From Marinimicrobium hydrolyticum (GTDB lineage: Bacteria > Pseudomonadota > Gammaproteobacteria > Pseudomonadales > Cellvibrionaceae): a DNA stretch of 64,000 nucleotides. Location of the stretch: the NCBI RefSeq assembly GCF_030848505.1, contig NZ_JAVDDU010000009.1:62001-126000 (forward strand), written 5' to 3'. Shown here one piece after another: positions 8,130 to 16,993 of this stretch. The notes under the pieces were generated by a model. That model made no database searches. It was not told where the DNA came from and worked only from the letters and a program-made list of their open reading frames with translations. The position numbers were made by a program, and so were the translations under genes. Every line of letters starts with the position of its first letter. Within the stretch, counting starts at the first letter, position 1.

Positions 8130-8891
8130 ATGTTTAAAAGTTTTTCCCGCCCTCCGGCAACGCGACTGACGGCACTATTGATCGCGCTGTTAACCTTGAG
8201 CTCTAGCGGTGCTCTTCTTGCGCAGGACCCCGATACTCTGGAGTTGAGATTCATTACCATCGAAGTCGCTCCTTGGGCATCACACAATGAGCAGACTCAA
8301 AACCTGGAAGGTGCCTTCTTCGATATCATTCAGGCACTGGAGCAACGCACCGACTTTCGTATTCATGCCTCCATTACGCCTTTTGCTCGAGTTGACCGTG
8401 AACTGGAATCTGGCAACCACGACTGCACAATTTTGGTTCCTCGACCAAAGTCTCTGGTAGTTCCCGGCGCACTGGTGTTCAACCACGCACTGGGTGCCAT
8501 TGCGCGTAAGGAGTTTGTTCTGGAATCGTACGACGACCTTCAAGATCTGCGCATCTCAGTTTTGCGCGGTGGTTCTTTGAATGAACAATTCGACACCGAC
8601 GATAGCTTGATTAAAGAGTTCGATACCGATTACGTCATTGGCCTGAGAAAAATGGCTCGAGGGCGTATCGATGCCATCGTGGGCGCTATAAGCACACTGC
8701 TGTACGTGGCTGAAGAAGAAGGTTATTTAGATATTCTCGGTGAGCCTTTAGTCCTGCAAGAAATGTCGTTGTACTTCCAGTGCTCCAGAAGGTCCGAACA
8801 CCTGAACGCTATGCCAGTTATCAACCGCGCCATCGAGGAGATGAGACAAGACGGAACCCTGGACGCCATTAAAACGAAACATCGCCTTTAA
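8130..8891 (+). CDS. Periplasmic binding protein, amino-acid-binding type (SBP_bac_3-like)
   Basis: The 253-residue protein begins with a signal peptide (hydrophobic LLIALLTLSSSGALLAQ). The mature part resembles the type-3 solute-binding fold: APWASHNEQTQNLEGAFFDI, LRISVLRGGS, KMARGRIDAIVGAI and the C-terminal AIEEMRQDGTLDAI. No ABC permease or ATPase gene is near. The sensor kinase gene starts 15 bp downstream, so it is more likely a periplasmic ligand receptor or accessory of that kinase than part of a transporter. The ligand is unknown. A similar but distinct binding protein is encoded at 62519-63412. Confidence 0.75.
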   Translation: MFKSFSRPPATRLTALLIALLTLSSSGALLAQDPDTLELRFITIEVAPWASHNEQTQNLEGAFFDIIQALEQRTDFRIHASITPFARVDRELESGNHDCTILVPRPKSLVVPGALVFNHALGAIARKEFVLESYDDLQDLRISVLRGGSLNEQFDTDDSLIKEFDTDYVIGLRKMARGRIDAIVGAISTLLYVAEEEGYLDILGEPLVLQEMSLYFQCSRRSEHLNAMPVINRAIEEMRQDGTLDAIKTKHRL

Positions 8892-8906
8892 GAAACAGGC
8901 TTCATT

Positions 8907-10511
8907 ATGAGCTTAGTTCGCTACCCAACCGCACTGGCTTCCGCCTTTGGTAAGCCAAGCATTGCCAAGCGGTTGCTGATTTCCATCATTCTATTCAGCT
9001 CATTGGTGACGCTGGTCGCCACGGCGATCCAGCTTTATACCGACTTCCGTCGTGACGTTAGCTCCATTGAGAGCCGGCTCACTGAAATCGAAGGCAGCTA
9101 CCTTGCCAGCGTTAGCGCGAGCCTATGGAACCTGGACATCAATCAATTACAGATTCAGCTGGAAGGCATTTTGCAATTGCCGGACATTAATGCGGTGTTG
9201 GTGAGGGAGAATTCTGAGAACGTCGCCAGCCCCTTGGAGCTGAGCCTGGGCTCCTTGCGTGAGAGCCAAACCATCACTCGGAACTATCCGATATTTCATC
9301 AACTCGGCAACGAGCAACGGATGATAGGCACGCTTGTCGTACAGGCATCGCTCACGGAAGTCTATGCCCGCTTGTGGGATAAAGTTGTGGTCATCCTGTT
9401 CAGCCAAGGGGTAAAAACGTTCCTGGTATCGCTGTTTATTTTGTACATCTTTTACCGCTTGGTCACCACACATCTGACCAGCATTGCCCAGCATGTGAGC
9501 CAGTATCAATTGGGGCAACCAGCACAGCCGTTGCAGCTAAACCGGGAGAATCCCTCTCGCGAAGACGAACTGGATCAGGTGGTGAACGCATTCAACGGCT
9601 TGAGTAAAAATTTGCACCAAGCCTACGAGCACATGCGCGACGTCAACCAGGCGTTGGCCGAAGACATTATCGCCCGCCGCGAAGCCGAAGAGGAAGTGAG
9701 ACAACTTAACGCTAAACTGGAACAACGGGTGCGTCAGCGCACGGCGGAACTGGAAGCCGCTAACGGCGAGTTGGCCAGCTTCTGTTATTCCGTCTCCCAC
9801 GATTTGCGCGCGCCCCTGCGTCGCATCGAAGGTTTCCGGCGTATGCTAAATGACGAAGTGGCACCCAACTCTTCAAAGCAGGCTACGCACTACTTAGGCC
9901 GGATTGAAGCTGGCACAAAGGAGATGGCCGATATGATCGACAGCTTCCTAAGCCTATCCCGATCCACCCAAGGCGAATTGACGGTGGAGAAGATCAACGT
10001 CTCCGAGGAAGCTACGCGCATTGTGGACAGCCTTCGTGATCGCGACCCCGATCGTCAAGTGGAAGTCATCATCGAGAAGGACATTTACGCGGATGTGGAT
10101 CGACGTTTCTTCGATATGCTTCTAGGTAACTTGCTGGATAACGCCTGGAAGTACACGGGGCAAAAAGAACACGCGAAGATTACTTTTGGTCACCGTAAAC
10201 ATAAGGGAAAAAGTATTTACTTTGTCGAGGACAATGGCGCCGGTTTCGACATGAAGTACGCAGACAGGCTGTTTTCACCCTTCACTCGCCTGCATAAAAA
10301 CTCGGAATTTGAAGGAATCGGTATCGGACTGACTACCGTTCAGCGTATTATTAATCGACACGGGGGCCGCATCTGGGCCGAATCCAGCCCGGGCGAAGGC
10401 ACCGTTTTTTATTTTAGTCTTTGGGAGAGGGACACGGAAGGTGGAAAGGAAGACGATTTTACTGGTGGAAGACAACCCCGACGAAGCGGAGCTGGCCCTG
10501 TTGGGGTTTGA
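8907..10511 (+). CDS. Membrane sensor histidine kinase
   Basis: The 534-residue kinase has a first membrane helix (about 21-43), a periplasmic domain of about 110 residues with the SASLWNLD signature seen in several extracellular sensor domains, a second membrane helix (about 155-180), a HAMP region, a coiled coil, a HisKA domain (SVSHDLRAPLRR, phospho-acceptor near His298) and a HATPase domain (N box LGNLLDNAWKYT, G1 EDNGAGFD, F box LFSPFTRLH, G2 GIGIGLTT). The coiled coil and H box resemble bacteriophytochrome-type kinases. Its last 71 bases overlap the start of the response regulator, so translation is likely coupled. It forms a three-gene unit with the upstream binding protein. Confidence 0.9.
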   Translation: MSLVRYPTALASAFGKPSIAKRLLISIILFSSLVTLVATAIQLYTDFRRDVSSIESRLTEIEGSYLASVSASLWNLDINQLQIQLEGILQLPDINAVLVRENSENVASPLELSLGSLRESQTITRNYPIFHQLGNEQRMIGTLVVQASLTEVYARLWDKVVVILFSQGVKTFLVSLFILYIFYRLVTTHLTSIAQHVSQYQLGQPAQPLQLNRENPSREDELDQVVNAFNGLSKNLHQAYEHMRDVNQALAEDIIARREAEEEVRQLNAKLEQRVRQRTAELEAANGELASFCYSVSHDLRAPLRRIEGFRRMLNDEVAPNSSKQATHYLGRIEAGTKEMADMIDSFLSLSRSTQGELTVEKINVSEEATRIVDSLRDRDPDRQVEVIIEKDIYADVDRRFFDMLLGNLLDNAWKYTGQKEHAKITFGHRKHKGKSIYFVEDNGAGFDMKYADRLFSPFTRLHKNSEFEGIGIGLTTVQRIINRHGGRIWAESSPGEGTVFYFSLWERDTEGGKEDDFTGGRQPRRSGAGPVGV

Positions 10512-10926
10512 ACGGGTTAACGGACCATACGATGTGCAGGTGGTGAATAATGGCGAGGAAGCGATGGACTTTCTGCTCGCCTGCGGCCGCTTCTCCAAGA
10601 GGCAGCCTAACCATAAACCCAACCTGATTCTTCTGGATGTGGATCTTCCCAAAGCAAACGGCTTCGACGTGCTTAGGCGTTTGCGGCAGGAAGACGCTTA
10701 TAAAACGACTCCCGTAGTGATGCTAACCACATCCGACGAACGCGCCGACTTACTGAGGGGCTATCAGTTAGGTGCAAACAGTTACCTGTGTAAACCCATG
10801 GACTTTGACAGCTTTACCGACCTTCTGAGTCAGATTACTCAATACTGGTTGGGGCCCAAGCCCGACCCGGAAGCGAACTCTGCATTGAACCGCGCTGTCG
10901 ATGTCTCTGGCGGACGACGTTTTTAG
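10441..10926 (+). CDS. Single-domain response regulator, Rcp1-like
   Basis: This 161-residue protein is a receiver domain with a short tail: acidic pair VEDNPDEAE, phospho-acceptor in LILLDVDLPKANG, threonine in VMLTTSDE and lysine in YLCKPMDF. The long loop after helix 2 is typical of Rcp1-type regulators that partner phytochrome-like kinases. The start is GTG 10441, inside the kinase gene in another frame and giving a 71-bp overlap; the next frame-compatible start would remove the first strand and acidic pair. It has no output domain, so it probably acts in a relay or by protein binding. Its 3' end overlaps that of hrpA on the other strand by 4 bp. Confidence 0.88.
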   Translation: MERKTILLVEDNPDEAELALLGFERVNGPYDVQVVNNGEEAMDFLLACGRFSKRQPNHKPNLILLDVDLPKANGFDVLRRLRQEDAYKTTPVVMLTTSDERADLLRGYQLGANSYLCKPMDFDSFTDLLSQITQYWLGPKPDPEANSALNRAVDVSGGRRF

Positions 10927-13900
10927 TGGCTGACCTGCTCCCAAAGCTTGTTTAATCGCTTACTGGAAACGGGTATCCGGGTTTTCAATGTTTGAGCAAA
11001 CAGTGATACCCGGAACTCTTCAATCGCCCACCGGTATTCCTGCAAAGCGTCATTCGTTTCCATTTGCAGCTCCCCTTCACGCTCCAGGTAGTTCTCCAGC
11101 CTCTCCCAGTGCGGCGCCACCTCCTCCAGTAATTGTCGATCTTTGCGGGGGTTGAGGGGCGCTTTCTCCAAGCGCTGATTCAAAGCTTGTAGATAGCGCG
11201 CGTACTGTCGCAGCCACTCTTCAGGCGTTCGATACACCAACCCCGGGTAAAACAAATTCTGCAACTGATGGTTGATGTCACTGAGGGTAAACGCCAACGG
11301 CAAAGTACGCCGGTGTTCCTTGAGGCGCTTTTTCACCGTCACCAGTTCTGCCAAGCTTGCGGAAAGCACCCCCGCCAGATCCTGAGCGTAAGCCACCAAG
11401 TCCGTTTTTACGCGTGCGTTCACCGCCGTAAACTGCTCATGGGTTCTCGGGAAAACAGCACCCTCGGGCAGCGCCAGCTGAGCCGCGCTGGCCAACAAGA
11501 GATCGTCCACCACCTGGGCTCGATTGCCTATGCCGGCAACCGACAACGCCAACTCATCGCCTTTCAACAGTTCCTTGTGAAGATACTTGGTTGTTTGCGC
11601 GTTTTCCAAAAACAGCAGGCGAGCCAATCCGCGCCGACTTTGTTGCTTTGCCTCTCGCTCGTCATCAAGTACTTGCAGCGCTACCGATGAGCTCTGGTCA
11701 ACCAGCGCCGGATAGGCGCGGATACGAATGCCGCCGCGCTGCAGTTGTACGGCCTCAGGCAACTCGTCTATATCCCAACGGACTATGCCCTCCCGCTCCC
11801 AACCGCTGGCAGCGGATTGAATATTTTCCTGCACCCGCTCCCGGTAGCGAGTACGCAACTCGGGTAAGTGACGGCCGCGTGCAATCACCTTGCCCGCTTC
11901 GTCCAGCACCTGAATATTAAAACGATAAAAGTCATCCACTTCGCTGTCGCGCCAGGCGTCTTCTGGCACTTCTACCAGCGTTTGACGCTTCATCTGTTGG
12001 GCCAGCGCTTCGGTCAGAGGCGTATTGTCAGGCTTCATGGCCGCCAGGGCCTTGTCTACCACATCCGGTACCGGCACAAAGTGTCGACGCAGGGATTTGG
12101 GCAAACTTTTGATCAGACTGATGCATTTGTCCCGCAGCAAACCGGGCACCAGCCAGTCCAGGCGGTGCTCGGGCACCTGATGCAAAAGGCTTACAGGTAC
12201 TTGCAGGCTCACGCCATCGTCCGGGTGGCCCGGCTCAAAATGGTATTTGAGGGGAAACACCATGCCCTTCCATTCCAGCTGGTCCGGGAACTGCGCCTGG
12301 GTAATATCCTCTGCCCCATGCTGCATCAAACGCTCGCGATCAATAAACAAAATACGCGCGTCTTGCTGCTCGGCCTGCTTTCGCCATTTATCAAAACTCG
12401 CGCGGCTGACCACGTCCTCGGGCAACCGCTCGTCGTAAAAGGCATACAGCTCTTCGTCATCAGCCAGGATATCCCGGCGCCGGGACTTGGCTTCCAAGTC
12501 GTTCAGCTCTTTAACGATTTGCTGATTGTGGGTAAAAAACGCCGGTACTTTCCGTCCCCGCTGGTCGGCGCCTCGTCCCTTTTGCTCACCCCCCTGCCCT
12601 TTTTGCAAATACCGGCCTTCCACCAGCGCCGAGCGGATAAACACTTGCCGACACACGGCGGGGTCAATGGTCGTAAAATCAATGCGCTGCTTTTCGACCA
12701 AGGTTAAGCCATAGAGCGTGATCTTCTCGTACGCTTTAACCCGGCCACTGCGCCGATCGTAGTGGGGCTCGAAGTGATTGCGCTTGACCAGGTGTTGCGC
12801 GGCCTCCAGCGCCCATTCCGGCTCAATCTTCGCCACCGTGTGGGCAAACAGCCTGGACGTCTCCAGCAGCTCGGCCGCAACCAACCACTTGGGGCGCTTC
12901 TTGAACTGGGACGAGCCGGGAAAAATCGTGAACTTCCGGTTGCGCGCACCTAAATATTCGCGCTCCTCCGTGTTAAAACCCAGATTGCCCAGCAAGCCGG
13001 TGAGCAGCGCCCGGTGTACGGTTTCATAGTCCGCCGGCTGAGTGTTTTCTTTCAGGTTCAAGCGCCGGGCAATCAGATGTAATTGCCGATGCACATCCCG
13101 CCACTCGCGCCACCGGAGGTAATTGAGAAATTCCTTCTTGCACTGTTTGCGCAATTGGTTCTGCGATAGCTCCTGGCGCTGCTCCTCGAAGTAGTCCCAC
13201 AGTTTCACAAACGCGAGAAAGTCCGAGTGCTCATCCCAAAAGCGCCGATGCATTTGATCAGCGGCCTGCTGTTTATCCGCTGGCCGCTCGCGCGGATCCT
13301 GGCTGGACAAGGCACTGGTGATAATCATCACCTCACGCATACAGCCCAACTCGGCCGAGGCCAACAACATACGCGCAAGCTTCGGGTCCACGGTCAGCTG
13401 CGCCAGCTGCTTGCCCGTGCTGGTCAGACGCTGCTGAGGCGTAACCGCGTGCAATTCCTGCAGCAACTTGATGCCGTCGTTAATAAGACGGTGGTCCGGC
13501 GGGTCAATAAACGGGAACTGGTGAATATCGCCCATGCGCATTTGCAGCATTTGGAGAATCACCGCCGCGAGGTTGGTACGCAGTATTTCTGCATCGGTAA
13601 ATTCCGGGCGGGAGAGAAAATCCTCTTCGCTGTACAGGCGAATACAAATGCCCGCACTGACCCGACCGCAACGCCCTTTGCGCTGGTTGGCACTGGCCTG
13701 GGAAATGGGCTCGATGGGCAAGCGCTGAACTTTGGTGCGGTAACTGTAGCGGCTCAAACGCGCGAAGCCTGGATCAATCACATAGCGGATACCCGGCACA
13801 GTAATGGAGGTTTCCGCTACGTTAGTGGCAAGCACCACGCGCCGGCCTTTATGCGGTGAAAACACTTTTTGTTGCTCCGCCAGACTCAGGCGTGCATAAA

Positions 13901-14867
13901 AAGGCAGGATTTCCAAATCCCTGAACTGGGCGTCCCTAAGGGCTTTGGCCGTTTCACGGATTTCCCGCTCACCGCTCAAAAAGACCAAAATGTCTCCGCC
14001 ACGAGGTAGCTTCGCCTCGCGCTCGTGCTGATCCAGCTCCTCAATGGCCTGAATGATGGGCCGATGCGGATCGTCATCGTTGTCGTCCTCAACGGGAGGA
14101 CGGTACCAAACATCCACATCGTAGGTTCGACCCGACACCTCCACGATGGGCGCCTGGCCGAAGTGCTGGGAAAATCGCTCCACATCAATAGTGGCGGAAG
14201 TGATAATCAGTTTCAGGTCGGGCCGTTTCGGCAACAGTTGTTTCAGAAACCCCAGCAGAAAATCGATATTGAGACTGCGCTCATGCGCCTCATCAATAAT
14301 GATGGTGTCGTACCGGTTGAGGAACCGGTCATTTTGGATTTCCGCCAGCAAAATGCCATCGGTCATGACCTTGACCAAAGTCCGATCGCTGGATTGATCG
14401 GTAAAGCGAACCTGATAACCCACACGCTCGCCCAAGGGACTCTCCAGCTCCTCCGCGATGCGGTTGGCGACGGTGTGGGCGGCCACACGCCTGGGTTGGG
14501 TGTGACCAATCATGCCCGCCACGCCACGGCCCAATTCCAGGCAAATTTTGGGCAACTGGGTGGTCTTCCCGGAGCCGGTCTCCCCGGCCAGTACCACCAC
14601 TTGGTGGTCACGAATCAGCTCAGCGATCTCATCCCGCTTTTGGGAAACGGGCAAATCCGGGTAGGTAATACGGGCGGGCAGTAGCGCCTGACGCTGCTGA
14701 TACTGGTGCTGGGACTTCTCCAGCTGCTCGCGCCAGCGATCCAGTGCCGGATCACGCTTTTCCGGCGCAAGCTGTTGTATTTCTTGCCATCGACGCGCCA
14801 GACGATACCGGTCTTGGGCCATGGCGTTTTGCAGTTCTTGCTCAATGTTGGCGGGTAATGCAGTCAT
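10923..14867 (-). CDS. hrpA: ATP-dependent RNA helicase HrpA (DEAH box)
   Basis: The start is ATG 14867, with GAGGAGG about 12 bases upstream; the frame stays open to 15095 but that extension lies over the integrase relic. The product is 1314 residues, close to E. coli HrpA (1300). Motifs are GETGSGKTTQLP (Walker A), IIIDEAHERS (DEAH), ITSATID, LATNVAETSITVPG and QRKGRCGRVS, followed by the winged-helix/HA2 region, the OB-fold region and the long HrpA-specific C-terminal domain. HrpA is a 3'-to-5' helicase that resolves stalled or collided ribosomes on mRNA. It is a single-gene transcript ending tail to tail with the response regulator. Its promoter lies in the integrase relic region. Confidence 0.95.
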   Translation of the reverse strand: MTALPANIEQELQNAMAQDRYRLARRWQEIQQLAPEKRDPALDRWREQLEKSQHQYQQRQALLPARITYPDLPVSQKRDEIAELIRDHQVVVLAGETGSGKTTQLPKICLELGRGVAGMIGHTQPRRVAAHTVANRIAEELESPLGERVGYQVRFTDQSSDRTLVKVMTDGILLAEIQNDRFLNRYDTIIIDEAHERSLNIDFLLGFLKQLLPKRPDLKLIITSATIDVERFSQHFGQAPIVEVSGRTYDVDVWYRPPVEDDNDDDPHRPIIQAIEELDQHEREAKLPRGGDILVFLSGEREIRETAKALRDAQFRDLEILPFYARLSLAEQQKVFSPHKGRRVVLATNVAETSITVPGIRYVIDPGFARLSRYSYRTKVQRLPIEPISQASANQRKGRCGRVSAGICIRLYSEEDFLSRPEFTDAEILRTNLAAVILQMLQMRMGDIHQFPFIDPPDHRLINDGIKLLQELHAVTPQQRLTSTGKQLAQLTVDPKLARMLLASAELGCMREVMIITSALSSQDPRERPADKQQAADQMHRRFWDEHSDFLAFVKLWDYFEEQRQELSQNQLRKQCKKEFLNYLRWREWRDVHRQLHLIARRLNLKENTQPADYETVHRALLTGLLGNLGFNTEEREYLGARNRKFTIFPGSSQFKKRPKWLVAAELLETSRLFAHTVAKIEPEWALEAAQHLVKRNHFEPHYDRRSGRVKAYEKITLYGLTLVEKQRIDFTTIDPAVCRQVFIRSALVEGRYLQKGQGGEQKGRGADQRGRKVPAFFTHNQQIVKELNDLEAKSRRRDILADDEELYAFYDERLPEDVVSRASFDKWRKQAEQQDARILFIDRERLMQHGAEDITQAQFPDQLEWKGMVFPLKYHFEPGHPDDGVSLQVPVSLLHQVPEHRLDWLVPGLLRDKCISLIKSLPKSLRRHFVPVPDVVDKALAAMKPDNTPLTEALAQQMKRQTLVEVPEDAWRDSEVDDFYRFNIQVLDEAGKVIARGRHLPELRTRYRERVQENIQSAASGWEREGIVRWDIDELPEAVQLQRGGIRIRAYPALVDQSSSVALQVLDDEREAKQQSRRGLARLLFLENAQTTKYLHKELLKGDELALSVAGIGNRAQVVDDLLLASAAQLALPEGAVFPRTHEQFTAVNARVKTDLVAYAQDLAGVLSASLAELVTVKKRLKEHRRTLPLAFTLSDINHQLQNLFYPGLVYRTPEEWLRQYARYLQALNQRLEKAPLNPRKDRQLLEEVAPHWERLENYLEREGELQMETNDALQEYRWAIEEFRVSLFAQTLKTRIPVSSKRLNKLWEQVSH

Positions 14868-14946
14868 GCCTGTGGGGCCTCCTCGAGGGGACGCATGATA
14901 CCAGATCTGCGCCCTACCCCGCCTGGCGCCAAAACTTGCAATCTGT

Positions 14947-15073
14947 CTCAGGATGCCTTTTCTGTTGGAAAAAGATAAATCACTTGATCCAATGGAGGTT
15001 CGATCGTTCACTTGGCGTAGCGACGACGCATCATCTCGTCGATGACTTTTTGGAGAAATGGCGATTGGCGCAT
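14947..15073 (-). pseudogene. Relic of an integron integrase gene (N-terminus of intI)
   Basis: From ATG 15073 the minus strand reads MRQSPFLQKVIDEMMRRRYA, then K, a TGA stop at 15010-15008, then TIE. After a frame change the next frame (from 14994) reads HWIK, a TGA, then FIFFQQKRHPE. This follows the start of chromosomal IntI proteins as I remember Vibrio IntIA (a YAKKTIEAYLHWI-like segment followed by a KKHP-like segment). Between E and H only 4 bases remain where 9 are expected, so a 5-base deletion explains the frame change. The rest of the gene is gone; hrpA begins 80 bp on. Direction, facing away from the cassette array, is right for intI. The identification rests on this short match plus the attC array. 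Confidence 0.72.
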
Positions 15074-15101
15074 AACGTAATATAACTACAACCAAAACAC
15101 G

Positions 15102-15243
15102 ATGGTTGTGATCAATTTTGAGCAGCAGCTCAAGCCCGGTACTAATGACCCCTCAATAAACTCATTGATCACCATATCGACCTCAGCGCTTTCTATGAAA
15201 ATTACAAGAATGACAATGGCGGTCCCTCCGCCTATGATCCGTA
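15102..15243 (+). pseudogene. Frameshifted transposase fragment, IS1182-like
   Basis: ATG 15102 begins VINFEQQLKPGT. After a frameshift near 15150 the next frame reads LNKLIDHHIDLSAF followed by YENYKNDNGGPSAYDP and a stop. This matches the N-terminus of DUF772/IS1182-type transposases as I remember it (LKPGTFE..., LIDxxIDLSxFD, NDExGAPAYDP). Only about 45 residues remain. It sits where the attI site would be expected, between the intI relic and the first cassette. Confidence 0.6.
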
Positions 15244-15662
15244 AAGTACAAAAGGACACACTGGTTCCATGAAAAACCGCGCACCAGTTTGAGGTCAAAA
15301 GATTTTGCATAAAAAACAAAGAGTTAGCCGCCGACTCGCAACGGGTGAGGGGAAAAGGGGTATATCGCATAAGGTGACTTTTGCACGAGTGGCATTTTCT
15401 GCTGAAACATCGAATAAAATTCGTTAAATCAAAGGGTTAGCAACCAGCAGCACCCCGACCACTTAGAATATATACCGACACCTGTCCGAATTTTCCTGCA
15501 AAACAGACACAGTGCCCCAAATCCCGAAACAAAGAAATGCGCCATCCAGCGCAAGATGAGTGAAATCGCGCCTCTGCCATGCTATAAAGATTTTATTTAC
15601 CAAATAAACGGACAGATGTCGGGTGATCCGGGCATACCTCGCTTGATGTCGTAGATTCAAAT
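15244..15662. other. Non-coding remnant between the transposase fragment and the first cassette
   Basis: These 419 bp have no coding frame with recognisable content. Given the position, this should hold what is left of attI, the cassette promoter and perhaps eroded cassettes. A GTTAAAT at 15423-15429 fits the integron core consensus GTTRRRY but is too short to count alone. Confidence 0.4.
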
Positions 15663-15669
15663 GTTACAT
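15663..15669 (+). other. Integron recombination core site at the start of cassette 1
   Basis: GTTACAT is followed by T and lies 15 bp before the first cassette ATG (15684). The same octamer GTTACATT closes the attC sites at 23733 and 25831. It marks the left boundary of the array and is either the right end of attI or of a lost attC. Confidence 0.5.
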
Positions 15670-15683
15670 TTCATAAGGTACCG

Positions 15684-16448
15684 ATGGACACTGAGGCGTT
15701 AGTAAAACGAACACTGGAAGAGCACTTTAAGCTCAATGTCGAGAAAATACCTGAGTCGGACGCAAGAACACCAGATTTCCTTGTGCGCGACGGCACAAAC
15801 GAATATTTGGTAGAGGTTAAGGAGAAAGAGGCAAATCCAGCACTTGCTGAAGCAAGAGAAGAGGCATTTTCCAGAGGCGAAATATTCGAAGTCTCTGAAT
15901 CGCTTGCAACGAAAAGTGTGCTTCAAAATGTAGTGCGAGACGGCCGCAGACAAATCAAAGCGCATGTTACTGACGAATCAACTTTTAGGATAATTTGGGT
16001 TCATTGTGTTGGCCTTGCTTATGACGCAACACTAGAGCAAATAAATGCAGGGCTTTATGGTAGTGAAACCGTTGTAGACTTTAGCTCCGATGATGCTTTT
16101 GCTGTAATCTGCTATTACTTTGGCTTTAGTCAGTTCTTTAAGTATCGGGATTCAATAGATGCTGTAATGGTTACTGGTCGCAAAGGCGAGGCGACTCTCT
16201 GCATAAATAATCATTCGCCTCGGTATGAGAAATTAAAAGCATCAGCACTAGTCCACGCTATGCCAGTTGGTGTTAAAGATCCAATACATGAAGAAATGGA
16301 AGGCTGTGCATTTGTAGTCGATGGCGAAGTGGATCGTAGCAAGCCGGATGAAGTATTGAGTTATCTCCGGAAAAAGTACAAAACCGAGAAACTCAACGTA
16401 ATGAACATGCGCCATATGGAGGTTCATATGGCGGCCCCACATAAATAA
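15684..16448 (+). CDS. Cassette 1: possible PD-(D/E)XK nuclease-fold protein
   Basis: The 254-residue protein has no family name I recognise. Residues 28-47 read like a PD-(D/E)XK core: RTPDFLVRDG then EYLVEVKEK, giving Asp31, Glu44 and Lys46 with spacing normal for this fold. The region between about 85 and 180 (FRIIWVHCVG, AFAVICYYFG) looks like alternating strand and helix. Similar short nuclease-fold proteins occur in restriction, repair and conflict systems. The gene starts 15 bp after a GTTACAT core and ends just before an attC site, so it is a complete integron cassette. A nuclease role is inference from one motif. Confidence 0.7.
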   Translation: MDTEALVKRTLEEHFKLNVEKIPESDARTPDFLVRDGTNEYLVEVKEKEANPALAEAREEAFSRGEIFEVSESLATKSVLQNVVRDGRRQIKAHVTDESTFRIIWVHCVGLAYDATLEQINAGLYGSETVVDFSSDDAFAVICYYFGFSQFFKYRDSIDAVMVTGRKGEATLCINNHSPRYEKLKASALVHAMPVGVKDPIHEEMEGCAFVVDGEVDRSKPDEVLSYLRKKYKTEKLNVMNMRHMEVHMAAPHK

Positions 16449-16520
16449 ATGTAACAAGCGCAGGCACTGGGAAAAAATTTACGCTGCGCTTCAATTTCGC
16501 CCGTGCTGCGGGTGTTACGT
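16449..16520 (+). repeat. attC site after cassette 1
   Basis: About 72 bp from ATGTAAC to GTTACGT. The ends pair as inverted repeats: AACAAGCGCAGGCAC on the left against GTGCTGCGGGTGTT on the right, with the small mismatches and bulges normal for attC. It begins directly after the stop codon of cassette 1. Confidence 0.75.
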
Positions 16521-16541
16521 GCGAATTAACTAGGAGTATAT

Positions 16542-16898
16542 ATGGACGAAATAGAATTTAGAGGTAATAAAATAGAAGAGCTTCCGGACGGAGGCGTTAA
16601 GATTACTACGGCCGATGGTCGTTCCTTCGTTATGAACAAAGATGGCAATATGAAGATCGACCTCCAGTCCATCAAAAGCGTAGGTTTCGAGAACATCGTC
16701 GACCTGAAGTCCCATGTGATTATGCGGGATGGAGATCTTACCGTTCATAAAGCAGAATTTCATGATGGAGGCCGCGTCACGCTGGCGTTCACTTCCCAGG
16801 GTAAGCTTGTTGAGTTTACAGGTTACAAAATTGGTCAAACAATTACGAAAGACAACGAAATTATAATTCGTAGCAGCACGGCCGCGAAAACCACGTAA
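16542..16898 (+). CDS. Cassette 2: small protein of unknown function
   Basis: The start ATG 16542 has AGGAG 7 bases upstream. The 118-residue product is soluble, beta-rich by appearance, with no signal peptide or membrane segment. Repeated short strands alternate with turns (ELPDGGVKITTADGRSF, VIMRDGDLTVHKAEFHDGG). I do not recognise a family. Its stop codon is part of the left end of the next attC site, which leaves no spacer and is common in tight cassettes. Confidence 0.65.
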   Translation: MDEIEFRGNKIEELPDGGVKITTADGRSFVMNKDGNMKIDLQSIKSVGFENIVDLKSHVIMRDGDLTVHKAEFHDGGRVTLAFTSQGKLVEFTGYKIGQTITKDNEIIIRSSTAAKTT

Positions 16899-16982
16899 CA
16901 AGTCGCGCCAATCTGACAGCCGTGAGCATCGGCCTAAAAAGCAGGCCAATGCTCACGGCTGCAGCTGCGCTCTGCGTTAGGC
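16892..16982 (+). repeat. attC site after cassette 2, with a long internal hairpin
   Basis: About 91 bp from the ACGTAAC left end (overlapping the stop codon) to GTTAGGC at 16976-16982. The middle has an 18-bp inverted repeat, 16918-16935 against 16943-16960, with one mismatch and a 7-base loop. This is a strong folded-strand attC structure. Confidence 0.8.
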
Positions 16983-16993
16983 CAGGAGGAGCG

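Noticed and set aside
11868-12707. 279-residue plus-strand open frame inside hrpA
   Set aside because: It is antisense to the conserved helicase C-terminal region, with a histidine/glutamine-rich composition typical of a shadow frame.
14868-15095. N-terminal extension of HrpA
   Set aside because: The extension covers the integrase relic in another frame and has no start signal; ATG 14867 has an SD and matches HrpA length.
15086-15370. 94-residue minus-strand frame
   Set aside because: It is antisense to the transposase fragment and has no coding character.
15423-15429. GTTAAAT as an attI site
   Set aside because: A seven-base match to a degenerate core is not enough without a partner arm.
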